Origin: Streptomyces sp. CB01201
Lineage (GTDB): Bacteria; Actinomycetota; Actinomycetes; Streptomycetales; Streptomycetaceae
Direction: 5' to 3'
Assembly: GCF_002803085.1 (NCBI RefSeq)
Contig: NZ_NNBJ01000009.1
Coordinates: forward strand, 62,001-126,000
Length of the DNA: 64,000 nucleotides
This document shows positions 58,054-64,000 of this stretch, one piece after another. The position numbers and the translations under genes were made by a program. The number at the start of each line of letters is the position of its first letter. Position 1 is the stretch's first letter. Under the pieces are notes generated by a model. That model saw only the letters and a program-made list of their open reading frames with translations, was not told where the DNA came from and searched no databases.

Positions 58054-60144
58054 TCAGCCCGTGGGCTGACAGATGGTGTAGACCTTGACGGTGTTGTCGG
58101 AGGCGGTGGCCGGGTTCTTGAGCCAGATCTGCCAGCGGTTCCCGGAGGTGTCCGGGTTGGACGCCAGCAGCAGCGCGTCCGAAGGGGTGTTGTTCTGGTA
58201 AAAGCCACCGCCGATGACCTTGGATCCGGCCGGGCAGGTGGGGCCGTTGAAGTTCATGGACACACCTCGGCCAAGTGCCTGGTTCCCGGACACCAGGGTG
58301 ATCGGATCGCGGTTCGGCCCCGCCGGTCCGGTCTCCCCCTTGTCCCCCTTGTCTCCCTTGTCACCCTTGGCTCCGCCCTCACCCCTGTCCCCCTTGTCTC
58401 CCTTCTCACCCTTCTCGCCCTTGGCCCCGGACGCGCCCTGGGCGCCGTCACGGCCGTCGCGGCCTGGCGCTCCAGCGTTTCCCTGGTCGCCCTTGGGTCC
58501 TGCGATGCCCGGATCGCCCGCGTCCCCCTTGGCTCCAACGGGGCCCACAGGACCGGTGGGACCGGGCTGGCCGTCGCGGCCGGTTTCGCCGGTGGCCCCG
58601 GAGTCGCCCTTGGCTCCGGCCGGTCCGGCGGGGCCCGTCTGCCCGGTGCCGCCCTTCGGGCCGACCGGTCCCGCAGGTCCGGCTGCACCTTGGGCCCCGT
58701 CCTGACCGGGGCGTCCGTCGACGCCCGTGTCACCCTTCTCGCCCCGGGGCCCCGCGGGACCGACCGGTCCGATCTCGCCGGTGTCGCCCTTCGCACCCGA
58801 GGCCCCGTCGGCACCGGGCCGACCGTCGCGGCCCGCCGCGCCCGGGTCTCCCTTGTCACCCTTGGGGCCCGCGGGACCGGCGGTCCCGGCGTCCCCCTGC
58901 TCACCCTTGGGCCCGGTGGCCCCGGTCGGGCCTTGCGGACCGGCCGGTCCTACGGGGCCCTGGGGGCCATCACGCCCGTCGCGCCCATGGGTGCCGTCCA
59001 CGCCCGGCTCGCCCTTCGCGCCGGCCGCTCCGGTCTCCCCCTTGGCTCCGGCGGGACCGGTGGGGCCGATCGGACCACGGTCACCGTCACGGCCCGGTTG
59101 ACCTGCCACCCCAGTCGCTCCCGCATCACCCTTGTCACCCTTCGGCCCGGCGATGCCCGGATCGCCCTTGGGGCCCGTACCTCCCGCAGGGCCGACGGGA
59201 CCGGCGGGACCGGTTCCGCCGTCGCGTCCGTCGCGTCCATCGGCACCGGGCGCCCCGGGGTCCCCCTGGTCGCCCTTGGGGCCGGGCACGCCCTGGGCAC
59301 CCTTGGCGCCGGCCGGGCCCGCGGGCCCGGCATCACCGCGTGCTCCTGGCGCGCCGTCAGCACCCTGCTCGCCCCGCGGCCCCGCCGGCCCTGCCGGTCC
59401 GGGGTCGCCCTTGACACCTGGACGGCCGTCCCCACCGGCCGCTCCTACTGGACCCGCAGGACCCACCGGACCCCGGGCGCCCTCGCGGCCGTCACGTCCA
59501 TCGCTACCGGGTCGGCCCGGCTCGCCGCGGTCGCCCTTCGGGCCGATGCCACCCGGCACGCCTTGCGGTCCCGCAGGACCCGCAGGACCCACCGGACCCG
59601 CAGGACCCGCAGGACCCGCTTCGCCCTTGGCCCCGGGCTCCCCCTGCGGCCCGGCGGGCCCGGGCTCACCCGCATCCCCCCGCTCGCCCTTCTCGCCAGC
59701 GTCACCCTTGGGGCCCGGCTCGCCAGGATCGCCCTTGTCACCCTTGGGGCCCGGCTTCCCGTTGCCGTCGGTGATGTCGGCGCACCACCGCACGGCCTGA
59801 CGGTTGATGACGTACCGCGCCGACATCCACCCCTCCCGGTCCTGGAGGCGGTACCAGATGTCGTTGCCGTCGACGCTCTGCGCCCGGACCTTGCACTTGA
59901 TGCGGACGTGCGCCCTGCTCGGGTACTCGCCGAGCTTTTTCGCGGACGTACGCGGTTCTGAGCGGACGAACTGCCCGATGCGCGAGATGACTTGACCGTC
60001 CGAGCCGGCGGTCGGAGCCGCCCAAGCACTGCCGCAGGAGGCGATCACCACAGCCACACCGAGCGCGACCGCTTTCGAGCCCAGCCGACTGCCGGCTCTC
60101 TCGTCTCCGTACAACGATGTCGACACAGAACGTCCCTTTTCCAT
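58054..60144 (-). CDS. Secreted collagen-like protein with SH3-type head domain
   Basis: 696 aa. A signal peptide spans residues about 20-42 (AVALGVAVVIASCGSAWAA). Residues about 50-125 form an SH3b-like domain (GQFVRSEPRTSAKKLGEY, KVRAQSVDGNDIWYRL, GWMSARYVI). From about Gly129 to residue 610 there are roughly 160 uninterrupted Gly-X-Y triplets (PGPKGDKGDPGEPGPKGDAG and similar), rich in GDP, GPAGPA and KGD/KGE. Unhydroxylated Lys-Gly-Asp/Glu triplets are known to stabilise bacterial collagens. The last 86 residues form a separate Cys-containing domain (TCPAGSKVIGGGFYQNNTPS, VKVYTICQPTG), probably a C-terminal folding/trimer head. No sortase anchor. A GTG at 60126 with AAAGGGACG upstream is an alternative start. 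Confidence 0.92.
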   Translation of the reverse strand: MEKGRSVSTSLYGDERAGSRLGSKAVALGVAVVIASCGSAWAAPTAGSDGQVISRIGQFVRSEPRTSAKKLGEYPSRAHVRIKCKVRAQSVDGNDIWYRLQDREGWMSARYVINRQAVRWCADITDGNGKPGPKGDKGDPGEPGPKGDAGEKGERGDAGEPGPAGPQGEPGAKGEAGPAGPAGPVGPAGPAGPQGVPGGIGPKGDRGEPGRPGSDGRDGREGARGPVGPAGPVGAAGGDGRPGVKGDPGPAGPAGPRGEQGADGAPGARGDAGPAGPAGAKGAQGVPGPKGDQGDPGAPGADGRDGRDGGTGPAGPVGPAGGTGPKGDPGIAGPKGDKGDAGATGVAGQPGRDGDRGPIGPTGPAGAKGETGAAGAKGEPGVDGTHGRDGRDGPQGPVGPAGPQGPTGATGPKGEQGDAGTAGPAGPKGDKGDPGAAGRDGRPGADGASGAKGDTGEIGPVGPAGPRGEKGDTGVDGRPGQDGAQGAAGPAGPVGPKGGTGQTGPAGPAGAKGDSGATGETGRDGQPGPTGPVGPVGAKGDAGDPGIAGPKGDQGNAGAPGRDGRDGAQGASGAKGEKGEKGDKGDRGEGGAKGDKGDKGDKGETGPAGPNRDPITLVSGNQALGRGVSMNFNGPTCPAGSKVIGGGFYQNNTPSDALLLASNPDTSGNRWQIWLKNPATASDNTVKVYTICQPTG

Positions 60145-60776
60145 TGATCCGGAAAGCTTGGGATGATCTAGGCGGTAACCAGCTCTTACGACAAGACGCC
60201 ACGCCCGGCAACTCGGAAGCCTCCACCCGGACAGTCGCCGCCACTCCCCCGACGCGGCGGGTCGACCCGCTCGATGACCATCCCCAGCCTTGTCGGGGTT
60301 CCCCAGCGCCCGACCAGCAGCTGCTGTTCGCGCCCTTCCCGACCGGCACGACGGGGCGCCGGGCCCTGGACGAAGGACGCTTCGTGCTCACACGGGCCGA
60401 ATCCGGCGGTGGCGGCTCCGGCCACAACGAGCCGCCGCTTGAGGGAGGCGACCCTTCACCGCGAACTCTCTTCGCATGACGCGACCTTCCATGATGCAAG
60501 GTCGGCGCACACCCGCCAACAACCTCCGGGCCCTCGTCGATGCCGGCCGCCCCGACTTCGCTCCGGGCGGTCAACTCGGCTGCCCCGCAGCCGACTTCGA
60601 GCCCGCGGGATGAGCGGACCGGGCGCGCGGGACGCGCTCAACTACCCGGGCCAGCTTTGGACTTGCTGGTCCATTTTTACCGTCCTAACGTCCTTCACCT
60701 CCCCCGAAGATGACGTTCCCCCGACGAAGACGTACGCCGGGCCCTACGGGACCGTACAGAGCAGAGAGGTGCTGTC
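60145..60776. other. Promoter region and gene-free interval
   Basis: About 630 bp between the collagen-like gene and the divergent quinone oxidoreductase gene. CCTAGATCATCC near 60165 (minus strand TAGATC) may be the collagen -10 region. TGGAC-TTGCTG-GTCCA-TTTTT (60658-60678) is a hairpin followed by Ts: a terminator or an operator. No gene seen. Confidence 0.45.
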
Positions 60777-61739
60777 ATGCATGCGATCCGGATCGAGAAG
60801 CACGGCGGACCCGAGGTCATGCGCTGGATCGAGATGCCCGAACCCAGCCCGGGATCCGGCGAAGCGCTCGTGCGCGTACGCGCCGCGGGTGTGAACTACA
60901 TGGATGTCGGCGCCCGCGCCGAGGGCGGTCCGGGGTGGGCGGCTCCGGCGGTGCTCGGCGTCGAAGGGATGGGTTACGTCACCGCCGTCGGCGAGGGCGT
61001 ATCGGATCTCGCGGTCGGCGACCGGGTGGCCTGGTTCTACCAACCGGGCAGTTACGCCGAGTTGCTCGCGGCACCGGCGCACTCACTGGTCAAGGTGCCC
61101 GACGGCATCGACGACGAGACGGCCGCCGCCGTGATGATGCAGGGCCTGACCGCGAGCCACCTCTCCACGGAGACCTATCCGATCGGCCCGGGGGACACGG
61201 CGCTGATCCATGCCGCGGCGGGGGGTGTCGGCCAACTCCTCACCCAGATGGTCAAGGCGCGCGGCGGCAGCGTGATCGGTCTGGTCTCTCGCGAGGAGAA
61301 AACCCCTGTCGCGCGGGAAGCGGGGGCCGAGCACGTGCTGGTCCACACAGGGGGCGGTTTCGAGGACCGCATCCGGGAGCTCACCGGCGGGCGGGGCGTG
61401 GACGTCGTCTACGACGGGGGCGGCGCCGACACCTTCCGCTCCTCGCAGCTCGCCCTGCGTCCGCACGGGGTGCACGCCTACTACGGCCCGTTCATGGGCG
61501 TCCCGACCCTGCGCCCGACCGACCTCCCCAACAGCATCCTGCTGACCTATCCCGTGGTTCATCATCACGTCGCCACCCGCCAGGCACTCGTGCGGCGGAC
61601 GAGCGAGGTGTTCGCCCTGGTCCTGGACGGACGGCTCACTCCCAGGATCGAGCGCCGCTACCCGCTGGCCGACGCCGCCCGGGCGCACGCGGATCTCGAA
61701 TCGCGCCGCACCACCGGGAAACTTCTGCTTCTGCCCTGA
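60777..61739 (+). CDS. qor: Zinc-independent quinone oxidoreductase (medium-chain reductase)
   Basis: 320 aa. RVRAAGVNYMDVGARA is the GroES-like entry, GSYAELLAAPAHSLVKVPDG the domain border and IHAAAGGVGQLLTQMVKARG the NADPH-binding AAGGVG motif. No zinc-binding Cys set is present, so it is a QOR-type enzyme reducing quinones or similar enones with NADPH. The ATG 60777 follows GAGAGGTGCTGTC. It is convergent with the tetR gene at 61835. Confidence 0.9.
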   Translation: MHAIRIEKHGGPEVMRWIEMPEPSPGSGEALVRVRAAGVNYMDVGARAEGGPGWAAPAVLGVEGMGYVTAVGEGVSDLAVGDRVAWFYQPGSYAELLAAPAHSLVKVPDGIDDETAAAVMMQGLTASHLSTETYPIGPGDTALIHAAAGGVGQLLTQMVKARGGSVIGLVSREEKTPVAREAGAEHVLVHTGGGFEDRIRELTGGRGVDVVYDGGGADTFRSSQLALRPHGVHAYYGPFMGVPTLRPTDLPNSILLTYPVVHHHVATRQALVRRTSEVFALVLDGRLTPRIERRYPLADAARAHADLESRRTTGKLLLLP

Positions 61740-61775
61740 CCAGTCCTGTCCCGTCCCGTCAACCCTTGTCCGTCG

Positions 61776-61803
61776 TCGTGCGTCGCACGTCGTGCGTCGC
61801 ACG
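61776..61803. repeat. Tandem 14-bp repeat, each copy hairpin-forming
   Basis: TCGTGCGTCGCACG occurs twice in tandem (61776-61789, 61790-61803). Each contains CGTGCG-T-CGCACG, a perfect 6-bp inverted repeat with a one-base loop. The two lie between convergent qor and tetR genes and may serve as a terminator. Confidence 0.6.
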
Positions 61804-61834
61804 GAAGGGCGCGACAGAGCCGGGACGACGGCGG

Positions 61835-62524
61835 TCAGCGCTTCGCCGCCTCCGCCTGGCGCCGCGCGACGGTCCCTTCCAGGAAGGCTGCCAGGATCCG
61901 GGCCAGCCGGGGCTCCACCTCCACGATCGCGTGCGCCAGTCGCGGGTCGGCGCGATACAGCGCTGCCACCTCCGGCCCGGGTGTCGCGATGTTCCAGAAC
62001 GAACCGGCCATCGACGTCGCGGCGGCCATGAGATCCACGCCGTCGCCCTCGGTCAGGTCCGGGAGCCGTGCGCGAACCGCGGCCACGATCGCCTCCACCG
62101 CGCTCAGGGTCACCAGCTTGAACGCGCGTACCGCGTCGACCGAGACGTTGCGCTCCAGGTTCATCGGGGCCTGGGCGAGCAGATCGCAGAACATGCCTCG
62201 GGCCGCGAGAGTACGGGCGAAGGCATCGGCCACGCCCGCCGCGTCCCCGTCGGCGAGCCGGCCGAGCTCGGCGCACAGGACCGGCTGCCACTCCTGCCAG
62301 TCCGCCGCGGTGAGGCGCAGGAAGATCTCCTCCCGCGTTTCGAAGTAGCGCAGCAACGCGGATTTGTGCATGCCCACGGCCGCGGCGATGTCGGTGAGGG
62401 TGATCTGCCGGATGCCCCGCTCGGCTCCCAGCGCCCGCGCGGCCTCCAGGATGGCGGCCTCTCGCTGCTGCTTGGCCTGCGGGGACCGGGCGCGCCGGAA
62501 GTCGGTGGTGTCCACGGCAGTCAT
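61835..62524 (-). CDS. TetR-family regulator
   Basis: 229 aa. Helix-turn-helix: QREAAILEAARALGAERGIR, QITLTDIAAAVGMHKSALLR, YFETREEIFLRL. The C-terminal half resembles AcnR-like TetR proteins (NLERNVSVDAVRAFKLVTL). It is divergent from the SDR gene at 62575; the 50-bp gap holds two matched palindromes. There is no ribosome site before the ATG at 62524, so its transcript may be leaderless. Confidence 0.9.
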   Translation of the reverse strand: MTAVDTTDFRRARSPQAKQQREAAILEAARALGAERGIRQITLTDIAAAVGMHKSALLRYFETREEIFLRLTAADWQEWQPVLCAELGRLADGDAAGVADAFARTLAARGMFCDLLAQAPMNLERNVSVDAVRAFKLVTLSAVEAIVAAVRARLPDLTEGDGVDLMAAATSMAGSFWNIATPGPEVAALYRADPRLAHAIVEVEPRLARILAAFLEGTVARRQAEAAKR

Positions 62525-62530
62525 GTTAGC

Positions 62531-62565
62531 GCAACAGGGTTGCTTTATTAACGAAACGGAGTTTC
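62531..62565. promoter_or_regulatory. Paired TetR operator
   Basis: GCAAC-AGG-GTTGC (62531-62543) and GAAAC-GGA-GTTTC (62553-62565) are both perfect 5-bp inverted repeats with 3-nt spacers. Centres are 22 bp apart, about two helical turns, so both dimers would bind the same face. They lie between the tetR start (62524) and the SDR start (62575). Confidence 0.7.
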
Positions 62566-62574
62566 ACTAAGGGC

Positions 62575-63498
62575 ATGGCTCAGAACACCGACATGACGAC
62601 GCTTGAGAACACCAGCGAGCACACACCTCTGACGTGGTTCGTCACCGGCTCCTCACGCGGTTTCGGCCGCGCTCTTGTCCGCGCAGCCCTGGAAGCCGGC
62701 GACGCCGTGGCGGCAACGGCTCGTCGCCCCGGGCAACTCGACGACTTGGTCGCCGAGTTCGGTGACCGCATCGCCCCCATCGCGCTCGACGTGACCGACC
62801 CGGAGGCCGCGAGGTCCGCGCTGGAGGAGGCCAAGTGCCGCTTCGGACGGATCGACGTACTCGTCAACAACGCCGGATACGCGAACGTCTCAGCCATCGA
62901 GACCGTGGACGACGACGACTTCCGTGCCCAGTTCGAGACGAACTTCTGGGGCGTCTACAACGTCACCAAAGCGGCGATCCCCCTGCTGCGCGAGCAGGGC
63001 GGCGGGCTGGTCGTCCAGTTCTCCTCCATGGGCGGCCGCGTCGGCGGCTCCCCCGGCATCGCCTCGTACCAGGCGGCGAAGTTCGCGATCGACGGCTTCA
63101 GCCGGGTGCTGCGCGCGGAGACCGCACCGTTCGGGGTCAGGGTTCTGGTCGTCGAACCGAGCGGGTTCCGCACCGACTGGGCCGGATCGTCGATGACCGT
63201 GCACGACGTACCCGAGGGGTACGAGGACACAGTCGGTGCCATCAACCGACGCATCCGGCAGAGCACGGAGGGCCCGGCCGGGGATCCGGCCCGTGCCGCG
63301 GAGATCCTGGTACGGATGGCCCGGCGCAGCGACATTCCCACGAATCTCGCGCTCGGCGTGATGGCATCGGAGGGGTCCGTCGACCAGGGCCGACGGCTGC
63401 TCGCGCAGGACGAGAAGTGGAGCGCGATCAGCCGTTCCGCGGACTTCGCCGAGCCCTATCCCGTCGAGTTCCCCGAGGACACACGTCTCGCGCGTTGA
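62575..63498 (+). CDS. Short-chain dehydrogenase/reductase (classical SDR)
   Basis: 307 aa. TGSSRGFGRALVRAAL gives the TGxxxGxG cofactor loop, DVLVNNAGYAN the NNAG motif, FSSMGGRVGG the catalytic Ser and SYQAAKFAI the YxxxK pair. Arg in the TARRPGQL segment after the second strand suggests NADPH. Substrate unknown. AAGG 4 nt before the ATG is weak but close. It is regulated, by context, by the divergent TetR through the paired palindromes. Confidence 0.9.
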   Translation: MAQNTDMTTLENTSEHTPLTWFVTGSSRGFGRALVRAALEAGDAVAATARRPGQLDDLVAEFGDRIAPIALDVTDPEAARSALEEAKCRFGRIDVLVNNAGYANVSAIETVDDDDFRAQFETNFWGVYNVTKAAIPLLREQGGGLVVQFSSMGGRVGGSPGIASYQAAKFAIDGFSRVLRAETAPFGVRVLVVEPSGFRTDWAGSSMTVHDVPEGYEDTVGAINRRIRQSTEGPAGDPARAAEILVRMARRSDIPTNLALGVMASEGSVDQGRRLLAQDEKWSAISRSADFAEPYPVEFPEDTRLAR

Positions 63499-63676
63499 CC
63501 TCGCTGGCCCCGGCACCCTGCCGGGCATCGCCGGCGCGGTGGTCAGCGCCGACGGCGCCGGGGCCACGGGCGAGTTCTCCGCGCCGCGGACCTACGGTTA
63601 GTCGTGGCCGTGGCAGCGCGGCCGACGCACTCGGCGGGCAGCCGCGCCGCTCGCCTGCCCACTCGCCCACTCGCCC

Positions 63677-63712
63677 GGCCGCTCCGGCCGCTCCGGCCGC
63701 TCCGGCCGCTCC
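63677..63712. repeat. Tandem 9-bp repeat GGCCGCTCC x4
   Basis: Four exact copies of GGCCGCTCC, extending partly into a fifth. It lies 50 bp before the last gene and just after ACTCGCCC repeats. It resembles the GC-rich 9-mer repeats near 6674. Confidence 0.85.
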
Positions 63713-63761
63713 GGCCCAGTTGATCTGGTGGGACTCGAACCGGCCGGGCAGAATCGGCCGT

Positions 63762-64000
63762 ATGTCTTCCGGCCGACGACCCGACCACACCCCTGACGGG
63801 CACTTCGTCGTCATCGAGGGGCGGAGGTGGCGGGCGACCGACCCCCTGCTCCCGGAAGCCATCGCATCCCGGCTGCGCAAACACCTCATGGCGGCCCGAC
63901 GTGCGGTGCGCTCGGCTCTCGCCGACGAGGACGAGGCAGCGCTACGGGCCGCTCGCGAGCGCGTGCAGCTTGCGAAGGTGGCACTCGGGGAACGCGGCAC
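63762..64000 (+). CDS. Conserved small actinobacterial protein, partial (right edge)
   Basis: ATG 63762 opens MSSGRRPDHTPDGHFVVIEG and continues with RRWRATDPLLPEAIASRLRK, HLMAARRAVRSALADED and RERVQLAKVALGERG at the window end. This resembles a family of short Streptomyces proteins (PxPxGxxxxVxGRRWRAxDPxxPExxRxxLxxxLMxARRAVR ... RVxxAKxALGERG) with no known function. The gene is cut by the window end. No ribosome site is seen, so the start may be leaderless. Confidence 0.7.
   Translation, partial: MSSGRRPDHTPDGHFVVIEGRRWRATDPLLPEAIASRLRKHLMAARRAVRSALADEDEAALRAARERVQLAKVALGERG

Noticed and set aside
58320..59760. Repeat-rich DNA resembling a CRISPR or satellite array
   Set aside because: The period is 9 bp and encodes Gly-X-Y in frame; there are no constant-length spacers.
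58690..59961. 423-codon plus-strand frame opposite the collagen-like gene
   Set aside because: Repetitive Gly/Pro/Ala codons on the minus strand leave long antisense frames; no start signal or motif.
1..64000. tRNA, rRNA, riboswitch or origin
   Set aside because: No cloverleaf arms, conserved rRNA segments, known riboswitch cores or DnaA-box clusters were noticed by eye.

Overview
The window is high-GC actinobacterial DNA that reads as Streptomyces. It carries a complete conservon (cvnA-cvnB-cvnC-cvnD plus a cytochrome P450), a WhiB-like protein, a SARP-type regulator, frequent GTG/TTG starts with GGAGG-type ribosome sites, many TetR/MarR regulators divergent from oxidoreductases, and stop/start ATGA overlaps. 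No rRNA, tRNA, CRISPR array or replication gene was seen. The density of accessory genes and gene remnants suggests a chromosome-arm region (inference).

Layout. 1-750: mobile-element debris (Tn3-type transposase scrap, perfect 32-bp palindrome). 750-12,970: small unknowns, a secreted peptidase-like hydrolase, two D-nucleophile alpha/beta hydrolases, a SARP regulator, an XRE-cupin regulator, a MarR/FAD-monooxygenase pair and a sulfatase lipoprotein. 13,300-15,600: a TetR gene with a paired operator controlling a SnoaL-like/NmrA-like two-gene operon. 15,600-22,500 (minus strand): conservon, P450, DMATS-type indole prenyltransferase and tryptophanase, a probable prenyl-indole pathway wired to a conservon. 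23,700-29,400: HSL-type esterase, secreted M15-like candidate peptidase, AKR/TetR pair, and RpiR/EamA-transporter pair.

29,667-35,067: a complete STM4015-4014-4013-4012-4011 locus (LRR protein, ATP-grasp protein, alkaline-phosphatase-fold hydrolase, two radical SAM enzymes). To my knowledge the function of this conserved gene set is not established, and it is the best candidate for an undescribed system here. 35,389-40,260: universal stress protein, Acg-like nitroreductase, and MarR/FAD-monooxygenase/cyclase. 40,460-46,940: unknown proteins sharing a GPVQAxGVQHI element, WhiB-like protein, TspO, GntR, a DUF2199 protein and two frameshifted pseudogenes.

47,460-52,340: a compact class I lanthipeptide cluster. 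A 46-aa precursor gene, too short for standard ORF calling, is divergent from a full-length LanB and a LanC. It has a good sigma70-type promoter and a 13-bp terminator hairpin, but no transporter, protease or intact regulator nearby. 52,370-57,860: IS scrap, TetR/NmrA pair with paired operator, CPA2-type antiporter, malectin-domain scrap and TetR. 58,054-60,144: a secreted collagen-like protein with an SH3-like head and about 160 uninterrupted Gly-X-Y triplets. 60,777-64,000: quinone oxidoreductase, TetR/SDR pair with paired operator, and a partial gene at the right edge.

Recurring design: a regulator divergent from, or next to, one or two redox genes, with two perfect or near-perfect palindromes in the shared promoter. 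I worked by eye only; family assignments rest on motifs and recalled family features, not on searches.
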